A DNA stretch of 64,000 bases, from contig CAXXUZ010000003.1 of the NCBI GenBank assembly GCA_963667605.2, positions 806,001 through 870,000 on the forward strand, written 5' to 3'. This document shows positions 9,670-22,478 of this stretch, in pieces (the first letter of the stretch is position 1; each line of letters starts with the position of its first letter). A program made the translations under genes and the position numbers. The notes beneath the pieces were generated by a model, which saw nothing but the letters and a program-made list of their open reading frames with translations, did not search any database and was not told where the DNA came from. The DNA is from JADLGL01 sp963667605 (lineage in GTDB: Bacteria; Pseudomonadota; Alphaproteobacteria; Rhizobiales; Kaistiaceae).

Positions 9670-12414
9670 TCACGCTGTCGCCGGGACCGCCGACCGCCGC
9701 CGTCTTTGAATCACGTAAACCAGGCCAATTCCAACCAGTGCCGGGATGAAAAACAGCTCCTTCGGCAACCGATCGGGATTAGGGACATAGATGGCGGTGA
9801 TATCGAACCCTTGCTCCAACCCGTAGCGATGGGCTTGGCTACCGGGGTCCACCGACATTACTTGCAGTCGGTCGCCAATCGCGATGAGCCCGAGTCCCAC
9901 TCCGAAGAATCTGTTTTCAACCGGTCCCTCTCGTCCCAAGGTCAGAAGAGCGGTCTGCGAGGCTTCCTCACCATCGAAGTCGATACCCTGAAACAAAAGC
10001 TTCACCGACTCCCCTTCCGCTAGCGGATCGACGATCTCCCGCACCGCGGTTACCGGAAGAGACAGTTCCTCCGATTCGATCAAATCCATCCAGGCCCCCG
10101 GCCGCAGCAATGTGAAGCAGGCGACGAGCAGGACCGCGGTCTCCCAAATCCGGCTGCGGACAAGGAACCAATGTTGCGTCGCGGCGACGAAGACCAGCAT
10201 CGCCAGCACCACGGCAATGATGGTCAGTGCTCCGTGGATGAAATTGTCGATGCCGATCAACAGCAATTGTGTGTTGAACACGAAGATGAACGGCAGCAGC
10301 GCGGTGCGTATCTCATAGCGAAAAGCCTGAACCCCTGTTGTTATAGGCGACGCCCTCGAAATCGCCGCAGCCGCGTAGGACGCCAGGCCCACCGGCGGCG
10401 TCACATCCGCCATCAGCCCGAAATAGAACACGAACAGATGCGCTGCGATCAGCGGCACCGCCAAGCCCGAACTCGCCGCCAGATCGACGATCACCGGTGC
10501 CATCAACGTGGCGACGATGATGTAGTTCGCCGTCGTCGGCAGCCCCATACCGAGGATCAGACAAAACAGCGCTGTAAGCACCAGCATCACGAGGAGGCTG
10601 CCGCCCGCCACGGCCTCCACGACCTCGGTCATTCCGAGCCCGAGCGGCGTCGTCGCCACGGTGGCGACTACAACGCCCGCTGTTGCTGTGGCCACGGCGA
10701 CGCCGATCATGTTGATGGCGCCCTTGCGGAGCCCCTGGGCGAGCGCCCGGAAGCCCGCCGCCAGATGCCGTCCGAAGGCGGTATCGCCGCGGAAGAACGC
10801 GGTAATCGCATCCTGCGTCACCAAGATCATGATAAGCGGCAGGATCGCCCAAAACGCCGAGAGGCCCGGCGACAGTCGCTCGACCATCAGAGACCAGACC
10901 AAAACGATTATCGGCAGAATGTAGTGAAGGCCGGTGCGAGCAACGTCGATCGCATCCGGCAACCGGATCTCTGCCTCTGGATCATCCCGCGGAAGATCCG
11001 GATAGCGCGCCCGCCAAGCGAGCAGCGCTACATAGACAATCAACAATAGCACCGCCAGGCTGATTGTCGCGGCATTGCCGAAGAGATCCTTGGTCCAGCC
11101 GATACCCCAATAAACGACATTGGCAATGATGAGGAAGCCGGAGATGCTGATCCCGGCCCGGATCAATCGCGCCGTCACCGGGCGGACCGTTAGGCGTGGC
11201 AATCCCTCGATCCCGGCCTTCAGTGCCTCGATATGGACGATGTAAAACAGCGCGATATAGGTCGCGATCGCCGGTACGAAGGCGTGGAGGATGACCTCGG
11301 TGTACGGGATGTTGACATACTCGGCGATCAGAAACGCGGCCGCGCCCATGATCGGCGGCATGATTTGGCCATTGACGGAGGCGGCAACCTCGAACGCGCC
11401 CGCTTTCTCCGCCGTGTATCCCACCCGCCTCATCAGCGGTATGGTAAAGGTGCCGGTGGTGACGACATTGGCGATCGACGAGCCCGACACCAGTCCCGTC
11501 ATTCCTGACGCCACCACCGCTGCCTTGGCCGGGCCACCGCGAAGATGGCCCATCAGCGCGAATGACAGCTGGATGAAATAATTGCCGGCGCCGGCCCGCT
11601 CCAACAGCGAGCCGAACAGGACGAACAGGAAGACGAAGCTGGTCGAGACGCCGAGAGCGATGCCGAACACGCCCTCGTAGCCGATCCACTGCTGCATCAT
11701 CACCCGATTGAACGAAAGGCCGCCATGCGAGATTAGTTCCGGCATGATCCGCCCGGCGAAGGCGTAGAACAGCATCGCCAGCGCGATGATCATCAGCGCC
11801 GGCCCAAGCGTCCGCCGTGTCGCCTCCAGGAGCAGCACCATGCCGATGCCGGCGACAAGAAGATCGGCGAAGGTCGGCGCCCCCGGGCGTAGCGCCAATT
11901 GCTCGAAGAAGACGAACAGATAGGCCGCGCTCGCCGAGGCCAGCAGCGCCAGAAGCCAATCGACACCTGGTACCTGATGAAGCGGCCTGGCGCGGTACGC
12001 CATCCACGCAATCACGTTTCCCATTCCCGCCATGAAGGCAAAGATGGGCCACTGATTATTGTCGTTCCCGAACAAGGAGATCGATTGAATCGCCAGCCCG
12101 ATCGAGGCAATGAGCCAAAGTGCTGCGAAAACCGGCACCCGCCGCGCCTGGCGGACGATCGCGGGAAACAGCATAAAGGCGAGAAACAGTCCGAAGCCGA
12201 GGTGGATCGGTCGCGCCTGCGTTTGACTGACGATCATAAAGTCGAGCGCGAACGGGATCGGCGATGCGATCCACAGCTGGAACAGCGACCATGCGATCGC
12301 CGCCACAGTAATGATGGTTTTGGTGACTCCCTCCGGCGACCGCGCGCCGATCTCGGCGGCCACGGCACGATCAGTGCCATCAGCCCGGGTAATGACAGCG
12401 GTCGGATCAGCCAT
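9670..12414 (-). CDS. TRAP transporter fused permease (DctQ-DctM type, TAXI class)
   Basis: A 914-residue membrane protein with many hydrophobic helices. The N-terminal part is the small-permease-like region, and the larger C-terminal part holds the DctM-like transport core with conserved GSSIANVVTTGTFTIPLM, GQIMPPIMGAAAFLIAEY, LGMGLPTTANYI and ADVTPPVGLASYAAAAIS. It imports an organic acid or similar solute using a sodium or proton gradient, fed by the TAXI binding protein encoded just upstream on the same strand. ATG at 12414 is preferred: earlier in-frame codons fall inside a strong hairpin. The substrate cannot be read from sequence. Confidence 0.92.
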   Translation of the reverse strand: MADPTAVITRADGTDRAVAAEIGARSPEGVTKTIITVAAIAWSLFQLWIASPIPFALDFMIVSQTQARPIHLGFGLFLAFMLFPAIVRQARRVPVFAALWLIASIGLAIQSISLFGNDNNQWPIFAFMAGMGNVIAWMAYRARPLHQVPGVDWLLALLASASAAYLFVFFEQLALRPGAPTFADLLVAGIGMVLLLEATRRTLGPALMIIALAMLFYAFAGRIMPELISHGGLSFNRVMMQQWIGYEGVFGIALGVSTSFVFLFVLFGSLLERAGAGNYFIQLSFALMGHLRGGPAKAAVVASGMTGLVSGSSIANVVTTGTFTIPLMRRVGYTAEKAGAFEVAASVNGQIMPPIMGAAAFLIAEYVNIPYTEVILHAFVPAIATYIALFYIVHIEALKAGIEGLPRLTVRPVTARLIRAGISISGFLIIANVVYWGIGWTKDLFGNAATISLAVLLLIVYVALLAWRARYPDLPRDDPEAEIRLPDAIDVARTGLHYILPIIVLVWSLMVERLSPGLSAFWAILPLIMILVTQDAITAFFRGDTAFGRHLAAGFRALAQGLRKGAINMIGVAVATATAGVVVATVATTPLGLGMTEVVEAVAGGSLLVMLVLTALFCLILGMGLPTTANYIIVATLMAPVIVDLAASSGLAVPLIAAHLFVFYFGLMADVTPPVGLASYAAAAISRASPITTGVQAFRYEIRTALLPFIFVFNTQLLLIGIDNFIHGALTIIAVVLAMLVFVAATQHWFLVRSRIWETAVLLVACFTLLRPGAWMDLIESEELSLPVTAVREIVDPLAEGESVKLLFQGIDFDGEEASQTALLTLGREGPVENRFFGVGLGLIAIGDRLQVMSVDPGSQAHRYGLEQGFDITAIYVPNPDRLPKELFFIPALVGIGLVYVIQRRRRSAVPATA

Positions 12415-12445
12415 CAGAGTTGCGGAATTGAGCGGAAGGAAAGAA

Positions 12446-12470
12446 CCCCGGGGCGGCAACCGCCCCGGGG
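12446..12470 (-). terminator. GC-rich hairpin between binding-protein and permease genes (attenuator-like)
   Basis: An 11-bp perfect stem (CCCCGGGGCGG and its complement) closes a 3-base loop. Reading on the minus strand it is followed by TTCTTTCCTTCC, a weak U-rich tail. It lies 17 bases past the binding-protein stop and about 30 bases before the permease start, so it may cut off part of the message or protect its 3' end. Confidence 0.7.
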
Positions 12471-12486
12471 ATTTGCTGGGTCGCTC

Positions 12487-13461
12487 CTATCGGAGGCCAA
12501 CCTCTTGGTAGTAGCGCATTGCACCTTCATGCACCGGCGCCGATTGGCCAGCATTGGCCATGCCCTCACGAGTGAGCGCCGCAAAGGCCGGATGGAAGCC
12601 GACAAACGTATCGAAATTGTCGAACACAGCCTTGACCACGGTGTAGACCGCGTCGGCTGAAGTTGCTGTCGACGAAACGAAGGTCGCCCCAACGCCGAAG
12701 GTCGTGATGTCCTCACCATTGTTGTACATGCCGGCGGGGATCGTCGCCCAGAAATAATAGGCGAACTCATCGACGATCTCGGCGATGATATCGCCTTCGA
12801 CGTTGATGATCCGGGCGTCGCAGGTTGCGACCGGCTCGGAGATCGAACCGGACGGATGGCCGACGGTAAAGACGAACGCGTCGATCTGATTGTCGCAAAG
12901 CGCCTGCGCCTGCTCACGCGACGGCAACTCTGACGCAAGTGCGAAATCGTCCATTGTCCAGCCATAGCGCTCCATCACCAGCTCCATGGTGGCCCGCTGG
13001 CCGGAGCCCGGATTGCCGATGTTGACGCGTTTGCCGACGATATCCTCGAAGGTTTCGATGCCGGAATCGGCGCGAACGACGACGGTGAACGGTTCGGAAT
13101 GAACCGAGAAAACGAACCGTAGTTCCTCGAACGGTCCGGCATCGGCAAACTGAGCCAGCCCATTGACGGCGTTAAATTGAACGTCCGACTGGACCACGCC
13201 GAAATCTAGCTCGCCGGCACGGATAGTGTTGGTGTTGAAAACCGATCCACCGGTCGATTCCGCCGAGCAACGAAAGCCGTGTTCGGCTCGACTCTGATTG
13301 ACCAAACGACAGATCGCGCCGCCGGTCGGATAGTACACACCGGTTACACCACCAGTCCCCACCGTGACAAACTGCTGTTGCTGGGCGATAGCGACACCGG
13401 CGAAGACGATCGCCGCACCGGACACCACCGCGGCAACCGTTTTCTTTATTGAAAAGGCCAT
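12487..13461 (-). CDS. TAXI-family TRAP transporter solute-binding protein
   Basis: A 324-residue periplasmic protein. The ATG at 13461 has a GGAGGTGAG site, and a signal peptide follows (hydrophobic 8-24, AIAQ). The mature part begins with the TAXI signature (FVTVGTGGVTGVYYPTGGAI, then CRLVN) and continues with SGGS-like and GDIDFG-like family blocks (STGGSVFNTNTIRAGELDFG). It captures the substrate and hands it to the fused permease immediately downstream. Several paired cysteines (for example CRLVN and RCSAE) may form disulfides. Confidence 0.93.
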   Translation of the reverse strand: MAFSIKKTVAAVVSGAAIVFAGVAIAQQQQFVTVGTGGVTGVYYPTGGAICRLVNQSRAEHGFRCSAESTGGSVFNTNTIRAGELDFGVVQSDVQFNAVNGLAQFADAGPFEELRFVFSVHSEPFTVVVRADSGIETFEDIVGKRVNIGNPGSGQRATMELVMERYGWTMDDFALASELPSREQAQALCDNQIDAFVFTVGHPSGSISEPVATCDARIINVEGDIIAEIVDEFAYYFWATIPAGMYNNGEDITTFGVGATFVSSTATSADAVYTVVKAVFDNFDTFVGFHPAFAALTREGMANAGQSAPVHEGAMRYYQEVGLR

Positions 13462-13799
13462 TCTCACCTCCGTTCTTGAGTTGGATAAGCAGGCCAACGC
13501 CGGCTCTCCATCGCAGCGAAGAGCGTTGCAACGATGGTCACAAACCGCGTCTGAAATGCCATTATGGCTTTCATCGCCACAAGCTAGACCGGCCAGCGGC
13601 CCTATTGCAACATTTCCCGAACATAGCGCGGCGACGCCGCCAGTTGTTTCGACCCCTCCGCGAGGCCTTCCTCTAGTCGCCGGGCCGATCCGGCTCAAGC
13701 GCCAGCGCCACGTATCGGACAGCGGCATCGCGGCACCTTCCCTGCTAAACGTCCTGAGATCTTCTTCGCTCAGTATTTCGCACGCAGGATGCGGCAACC
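13462..13799. other. Intergenic region upstream of the TRAP transporter genes
   Basis: About 340 bases with no supported coding frame. It should hold the promoter for the minus-strand transporter operon, but no convincing -35/-10 pair was recognised. Its far end abuts the GGDEF relic. Confidence 0.4.
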
Positions 13800-14031
13800 G
13801 CTATGGCTGACCACATCCGGCACACATTTGCCAAAACCTCGACATCGATCACGGTCGACCCGTGCGGACGACTGTCAGCATAGGCATCGCAATCGGTCAG
13901 CCGAACGAGGGGATCGAGCGGCTGGAACATCTCTCGATTTCGCCGACCAAGCCCTCTACGCAGCTAAGGCCGGCGGCCGAAATGGCGTTAGTTTGGCAGC
14001 CGAGCCGATAGCCCCGGCCCGGCCAGCCTCG
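13800..14031 (+). pseudogene. Relic of a GGDEF (diguanylate cyclase) domain C-terminus
   Basis: Three short segments in successive frames match the end of a GGDEF domain. They are ADHIRHTFAK at about 13804, then TTVSIGIAIGQPNEGIERL, then FADQALYAAKAGGRNGV at about 13937-13990. Two frameshifts separate them, and the catalytic GGDEF part is absent upstream. This is clearly a decayed fragment and cannot make c-di-GMP. Confidence 0.75.
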
Positions 14032-14041
14032 CGCGGATCAC

Positions 14042-14527
14042 CTAAGCGCCAGCGCCGCCGACGCTTTGCACTGAGCTTTGCAGATCGCCGATGGTGGTGT
14101 CGATGATCATGCCTCCATCGGTCCAATAAAACCCGGTCCGACGAACGGCGATCCTCTCAACCGTACCAAGGACGCCATCGTCGACCCGCACCACCAGAAC
14201 GATAGCATTGTCTCCCGTGAGATTGCTAACATCGATTATCATGCCGACGGTGACGAGGTCTCTCGTCCGAATGACGGTTCCTGTAACGCGCTCGAGCCGC
14301 ACCGTGCGCGTCCCGCCGCCTTGAGTGTAGACTTCCATCGCTTCGAGGGGACCGCCATCGCACTCGCATCGGTCGAGGACGACGTCACCGTCGTCGGTCG
14401 TTGCTTCGCCGACGGTCACCGCAGCGCCGCCGCGCCCGCCCGGCTGCACGTCAATTGCAGCGGCCGGTACCATCACGATCACCGCCAAGCCAGCCGCCAG
14501 CGCGGCAACAGCAAGTAAGTTCTTCAT
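14042..14527 (-). CDS. Small exported protein of unknown function
   Basis: About 161 residues. The start at 14527 is the second of two adjacent ATGs, chosen because GGAG then sits at a good distance. The signal peptide is clear (MKNLLAVAALAAGLAVIVMV, cleavage after AAA). The mature part is mostly beta-prone, with a CECDGG pair of cysteines and a repeated hydrophobic pattern (VTGTVIRTRDLVTVGMIIDV). It resembles no enzyme I know. It probably works in the periplasm. Confidence 0.7.
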   Translation of the reverse strand: MKNLLAVAALAAGLAVIVMVPAAAIDVQPGGRGGAAVTVGEATTDDGDVVLDRCECDGGPLEAMEVYTQGGGTRTVRLERVTGTVIRTRDLVTVGMIIDVSNLTGDNAIVLVVRVDDGVLGTVERIAVRRTGFYWTDGGMIIDTTIGDLQSSVQSVGGAGA

Positions 14528-14869
14528 CATCCCTCTCCACTCTCGGGGGTCGCCCATTCACCCTCGACGGGCACCATCGCCAGTTTGGAATCGATCAGAA
14601 GCCTATTATGAAGCGGGGCACGACACAACGAGACTTTCGTGCCGCCGATCCATCGTGACGGATTGATTGCGTATGAATGCCGTCACTCGAACCACACATA
14701 CGCTCTGGCCCGAGAGAAAGCACGAAAATCTTTCGCCTTCAGCCAGGGGTACCCGATGTTGATTGCTTGCGTTATCACCCTATTTTTCGCAGTATCGATC
14801 GACATCAAATGAGCGGCGCTTTCCGCCGCCTGAAACCCGAAACGACAGCAATATGTGGAGCCTAGCGCA
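14528..14869. other. Leader region upstream of the metF-metH/gcv operon
   Basis: About 340 bases between divergent genes, expected to carry the promoter of the one-carbon operon. A short perfect hairpin (GCGGCG / CGCCGC with a 5-base loop, about 14812-14828) lies 40-60 bases before the start. No SAM, SAH or cobalamin riboswitch could be assembled by eye. Confidence 0.4.
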
Positions 14870-16887
14870 GTGGCACCCGACCCTATCCCCTCGAACAAGC
14901 AGCTAGCTGTTTCCTTCGAGTTCTTCCCGCCAAAGACGGCGGCGATGGAGGAAACACTGTGGCGTTCGGTCGAGCGCCTGGCTCCGCTCGCACCGGATTT
15001 CGTGTCCGTCACCTATGGCGCCGGCGGCTCCACTCGCCAGCGAACCCACGCCACCATTGCACGTATATTGAGCGAAACCGCCCTTGCGCCGGCCGCGCAT
15101 CTCACCTGTGTCGGCGCCTCGCGGGCCGAAATCGACAGCATCATCCGCGAATACAAGAAGATCGGCGTTCAACGGATCGTCGCCTTGCGGGGCGACCCGC
15201 CGACCGGAGCCGGCACAAGATATGAGCCGCACCCGGACGGATATGCCGGCACGCCCGAGCTTGTCGCAGGAATCCGCGAAATCGGCGGCTTCGCGATCTC
15301 GGTGGCGACCTATCCGGAAAAGCATCCCGATAGCCCGTCGCTCGACGCCGACATTGAGATTTTGAAGCGCAAGGTCGACGCTGGCGCCAACGAGGCGATC
15401 ACCCAATTCTTCTTCGACAGTGATGATTTCGAGGCCTATGTCGAAAAAGTGCGGGCGGCCGGGATTGATGTCCCGATCGTGCCCGGCATCCTGCCGATCC
15501 ACAATTTCGCTCAGATGGTGAATTTCGCCGGCAAGGCCGGCGCCGTCGTCCCCGCGTGGCTTACCGACCGGTTCGAGAGCGTCGGCGATGATCCCAACGA
15601 GCATTTTCGTGTCGCAACCGACATCGCCGCCGGTCAGGTCCAAGATCTCATTGACCGCGGCTTTCGTCGTATTCATTTCTATACCCTCAACCGCGCCGCC
15701 CTCGTCAGCTCGGTTTTCAAGACTCTGGGCCTCGGCCCATCCTCCGATCAGCCCAGACCAACCCCGGCGGAAAGAACCGGGCCGAGCGCGCCATCGCTTT
15801 CAGCCAGCGCTGAGCCGATTGTCCCAACCCCTTTACCCAAACGCGACGCGAGAGCCTCGCTCACCGCCACCGCGACCGATCGCATTCTCATCATCGACGG
15901 CGCGATGGGGACGATGATCCAGAAGCACAAGCTCGATGAAGCGGCGTTTCGTGGCCAACGCTTCGTCGATTGGCCGCAGGATCTGCGTGGCAACAACGAT
16001 GTCCTCAACCTGACCCAGCCCGACATCATTGGTGGGATTCACCCGGAATATCTGAAGGCTGGGGCCGACATCCTCTCGACCAACACATTTTCGTCGACCC
16101 GCATCGCTCAGGCCGATTATGGCCTCGGCGATTTCGCCTATGAACTCAACGTCGCCGGCGCGCGGATCGCACGCCACGCCTGCGATGCTGTGGCCGCCCC
16201 TGATCGTCCCTGCTTCGTTGCCGGCGCTCTCGGTCCGACCAATAAGACCGCCTCAATGTCCGCCGATGTAGGCAATCCCGGCGCTCGCGAGGTGAGCTTC
16301 GACGACCTTCGGCGGGCCTATGCCGAAGCGATCCGTGGGCTGATCGACGGCGGCGCCGATCTCCTATTGTTCGAGACCATCACCGATACGCTTAATGTCA
16401 AAGCGGGAAATTTCGCAGCCGAAGAAGTGTTCGAAGAAAAAGGAGTCAAACTGCCAATCATGATCTCCGGAACGATCACCGATCGCTCAGGTCGCACTCT
16501 TTCCGGGCAAACGCCGACCGCTCTGTGGCACTCGGTACGCCACACCCGACCTCTGACAATGGGCCTTAATTGCTCGCTCGGTGCCGAGGACATGCGATCC
16601 TACATCGCTGAGATTGCGCGCGAAGCGGACACGCTTGTCCTCGCCTATCCCAATGCCGGTCTACCGAACGAGCTTGGCGAATATGACGAAACGCCGGAGC
16701 ACATGGCGACAACAATCGGCGAGTTCGCAAAATCCGGCCTGGTCAACATAGTCGGCGGCTGCTGCGGCACCACGCCCGAACATATCGCGGCGATCGCAGC
16801 GGCGGTCAAACAACAAACGCCCCGCGCCATTCCGACCAAGAGCCAGAAGCTGCGGCTATCCGGCCTTGAGCCATTTTCGGCGGACGC

Positions 16888-16891
<4 letters not shown>
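14870..16891 (+). CDS. Fusion: methylenetetrahydrofolate reductase (MetF) + homocysteine-binding methyltransferase module of MetH
   Basis: About 673 residues. Residues roughly 12-288 are MetF: FEFFPPKT start, TYGAGGSTR, LRGDPPTG and the HFYTLNR end. This flavoenzyme reduces 5,10-methylene-THF to 5-methyl-THF. A Pro/Ser-rich linker (about 289-332) leads to the N-terminal module of cobalamin-dependent methionine synthase: ILIIDGAMGTMIQ, NTFSSTRIAQADYG, and the zinc cysteines of GLNCSLG and GGCCGTTPEH. GTG at 14870 is preferred because GGAG lies 9 bases upstream; GTG at 14855 is the alternative. The remaining MetH modules are in the next gene, overlapping by ATGA. The order MetF then homocysteine module is the reverse of the YitJ-type bifunctional protein of Firmicutes. 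Confidence 0.93.
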
Positions 16892-19550
<2,659 letters not shown>

Positions 19551-19554
<4 letters not shown>

Positions 19555-20684
19555 GCGCCGCAAGCGGGCTTAAGGAAACATCGCTTGCCGGTCTTCATCG
19601 TCAGCTCGGCGGTCGCATGGTGCCATTCGCCGGCTGGTCGATGCCGGTGCAATATGGCGAGGGCATAATCGCCGAGCACCGCCACACTAGGAATGCCGCC
19701 GGCCTGTTCGATGTCTCCCATATGGGCCAGGCGCTGCTAACCGGACCGAATAACGCCACGGTCGTCGCGGCGCTCGAGTCGGTGACGCCGAGCAACTTCG
19801 CCGGCCTCGGGCCGGGCCGTATCCGCTATTCGATGCTGCTGACCCATGATGGCACCATCGTCGACGATATTATGGCTGCTCGTCTGCCGGAGGCAGCCGG
19901 GGAGGCGGCGCTCAGCATCGTCTTTAATGCCGACCGCGTCGCAATCGATGCCGACTATCTGCGCAGCGCTCTCCCCTCCGCGGTCGAGCTCGACCTGCCG
20001 CCGGATCGAGCGATGCTAGCTCTGCAGGGCCCCAAGGCGGCGGAGGTTCTATCGCGCCATGCAGCGATCGTTGATTTCCGCTTTATGGACATCGCGCCAG
20101 TTAACCTCGATGGCGTTGGCTGCACGATATCGCGATCCGGCTATACCGGCGAGGACGGGTTTGAGATCTATCTCCCCGCCGATGATGCCGAGCGAATTGC
20201 TCGCGCTCTCCTGGCCGAGCCCGAGGTCAAACCGATTGGCCTTGGTGCTCGCGATTCCCTCAGGCTTGAGGCGGGGCTGCCGCTTTACGGCCATGACATC
20301 GACGAGACCACAACGCCGGTCGAAGCCGATCTTGCATTCGTGATCGGCAAAAGCCGCCGCCTGGACGGCGACTTCCCCGGCGCCAACCGCATTTTGGACG
20401 AACTTGTCGACGGACCCGCAAGGCGCCGTGTCGGACTCGCGATCGACGGCAAGCTCCCGGCCAGAGAGGGCGCTCCAATTTTGACGACCAATGGCGAGCC
20501 CCTGGGAGCGGTGACATCGGGCGGGTACGGCCCCACCGTCGAGGGGCCGGTGGCGATGGGATATGTCGAACGGGCCTTCCCCAAGATCGGCGAGGCAGTC
20601 AATATCGAGGTCCGCGGGCGGTTGTTGACGGCAAGGATCGCCACACTTCCCTTTGTCCCTCATCGCTATTATCGACGGGGCTGA
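19551..20684 (+). CDS. gcvT: Glycine cleavage system T protein (aminomethyltransferase)
   Basis: A 377-residue protein starting at the ATG that overlaps the metH stop. It shows the GcvT pattern: GGRMVPFAGWSMPVQY, GLFDVSHMGQ, ISRSGYTGEDGFEIY, LGARDSLRLEAGLPLYG and TSGGYGPTVEG near the end. It releases ammonia from the aminomethyl-lipoyl H protein and loads the one-carbon unit on THF as 5,10-methylene-THF, the substrate of the MetF domain encoded upstream. Confidence 0.96.
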
Positions 20685-20707
20685 ACACATCTCACCACGA
20701 GCTCGGC

Positions 20708-21082
20708 ATGCCAACGCACTACACCAAGGAACATGAATGGATCAGCGTCGATGGCGCCGAGGCCGTCATCGGCATCTCCGGCTACGCTCAGGAACAGCTT
20801 GGCGATATCGTCTTTGTCGAGCTTCCGGAACTCGGCAAGCAACTGAAGAAGGGCGATATCGGCGCGGTGGTCGAATCGGTCAAAGCAGCGAGCGAAGTTT
20901 ATGCTGCGGCGTCCGGCGAGGTAGTCGCGGTCAATGATGCGCTTGGCGACGACCCCGGCCTCGTCAATCGTGAAGCCGAGGACGGTGGCTGGTTCTTCAG
21001 GCTCCGGCTTTCCGACCCGGGCGAGCTTGAAGGACTGATGGACGCGAGCGCCTATCGGGCCCTTCTCGCCGCAATCGAGTGA
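20708..21082 (+). CDS. gcvH: Glycine cleavage system H protein
   Basis: A 124-residue lipoyl carrier protein with HEWISVDG, GISGYAQEQLGDIVFVELP and the lipoylation site Lys59 in VESVKAASEVY. It shuttles the aminomethyl group between the P, T and L proteins. It sits 23 bases after gcvT. No lpd (L protein) gene is in this window. Confidence 0.96.
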   Translation: MPTHYTKEHEWISVDGAEAVIGISGYAQEQLGDIVFVELPELGKQLKKGDIGAVVESVKAASEVYAAASGEVVAVNDALGDDPGLVNREAEDGGWFFRLRLSDPGELEGLMDASAYRALLAAIE

Positions 21083-21125
21083 GACCGGGCGAAACCGCCT
21101 CGACGACGAATAGGATCTGACGCCC

Positions 21126-22478
21126 TTGCGCTACCTCCCCCACAGCGAAGCCGACCGTGAGGCGATGCTGGCCAAAATCGGCGTCACCTCGGTCGATGAC
21201 CTTTATGCCGACGTCCCGGCCTCAGCTCGGCTCGAGGGTCTCGTCGATCTTCCGCTCGGCAAGGGCGAATTGGAGGTCGAAAGGCATCTCGGCGACATCG
21301 CCGCCCGCAATCTCGCCGCCGGCGCATCGGCTTTCTTTGTGGGTGCCGGCGCCTATCGCCACCACATCCCGGCCACGGTCGACCATCTGATCCAGCGGTC
21401 CGAATTCCTCACTGCCTACACACCTTACCAACCGGAAATAAGCCAGGGCACGCTGCAGGCCTTGTTCGAGTTCCAGACCCAAGTGGCAACCATCACCGGC
21501 ATGGAAGTCGCCAATGGCGGCATGTATGATGGTTCGACCGCCACCGCCGAGGCAGTGCAGATGGCCCGGCGGATCACAGCGCGCAAGAAGACAGTGCTGT
21601 CCGGTGGCCTCCATCCTCACTATCGTCAGGTGATCGAAACACTGGCCGGAATGTCGGGCGGACGGATCGAGGCGATGCCCTCGAACCCGGCAATGACGGA
21701 AGATATTGCCGGCCGGATCGACGACGACACCGCCTGCGTCGTGGTCCAGTCGCCATCCTTTTATGGCGAGTTGATCGACCTCGCCCCGATCGCCGATGCC
21801 TGCCACGCCAACGGAGCGCTATTGGTGGCGGTAGTCACCGAGATCGTCGCTCTCGGGGCGATCGAGCCGCCCGGCGCTCAGGGCGCCGACATCGTCGCCG
21901 CCGAGGGCCAGTCGCTCGGCAATACGCTCAGTTTCGGCGGTCCCTATGTCGGACTGATTGCGACCCGCGAGAAGTTCATCCGCCAACTTCCGGGCCGGCT
22001 CTGCGGCCAGACCGTCGACGCCGAAGGCAAGCGCGGCTTCGTCCTCACCTTGTCAGCCCGCGAGCAACATATTCGTCGCGAGAAGGCGACATCGAACATC
22101 TGCACCAGCTCCGGCCTATGTGCGCTCGCCTTTTCGATCCATCTTGGCCTGCTAGGTGGCACCGGTCTCGAGCGCTTGGCCCGAATCAACCACACCAACG
22201 CGGGCCGGATGGCCGATGCATTGACCGCTATCGACGGCGTCGAAGTACTCAACCAGACCTTCTTCAACGAGTTCACCATCCGGGTCGATGGCGACGCCGC
22301 CAAGCTGGTCGAAGCATTAGCGGAACGGAACATCCTTGCCGGCGTGCCGGTGAGCCGGCTCGAGCCCGCCCGACCGGACCTTCGCGATCTCGTTTTGATT
22401 GCCACCACCGAGCTCAATATCGGTGCCGACCGCGAACGCCTCACTAATGCGCTCGGAGAGTTGCTGCCATGTTGGTGA
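21126..22478 (+). CDS. gcvPA: Glycine dehydrogenase (decarboxylating) subunit 1, P protein alpha
   Basis: A 450-residue protein of the split (two-subunit) P protein, starting at TTG with an AGGA site upstream. It begins MRYLPHSEADREAMLAKIGV and has the family blocks FLGAG-like FFVGAGAYRHHIPA, TPYQPEISQGTLQALFEFQT and NGGMYDGSTA. It forms a complex with the downstream subunit, into which it overlaps by 10 bases. Confidence 0.95.
   Translation: MRYLPHSEADREAMLAKIGVTSVDDLYADVPASARLEGLVDLPLGKGELEVERHLGDIAARNLAAGASAFFVGAGAYRHHIPATVDHLIQRSEFLTAYTPYQPEISQGTLQALFEFQTQVATITGMEVANGGMYDGSTATAEAVQMARRITARKKTVLSGGLHPHYRQVIETLAGMSGGRIEAMPSNPAMTEDIAGRIDDDTACVVVQSPSFYGELIDLAPIADACHANGALLVAVVTEIVALGAIEPPGAQGADIVAAEGQSLGNTLSFGGPYVGLIATREKFIRQLPGRLCGQTVDAEGKRGFVLTLSAREQHIRREKATSNICTSSGLCALAFSIHLGLLGGTGLERLARINHTNAGRMADALTAIDGVEVLNQTFFNEFTIRVDGDAAKLVEALAERNILAGVPVSRLEPARPDLRDLVLIATTELNIGADRERLTNALGELLPCW

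Noticed and set aside
10171..11049. Plus-strand frame within the TRAP permease gene
   Set aside because: Arg/His-rich translation typical of a shadow frame; the minus-strand gene has clear family motifs.
14640..14869. Cobalamin, SAM or SAH riboswitch before metF-metH
   Set aside because: A stretch CAGCCAGGGGTACC looks a little like a B12 box, but the rest of the conserved core is absent and no complete fold could be drawn.
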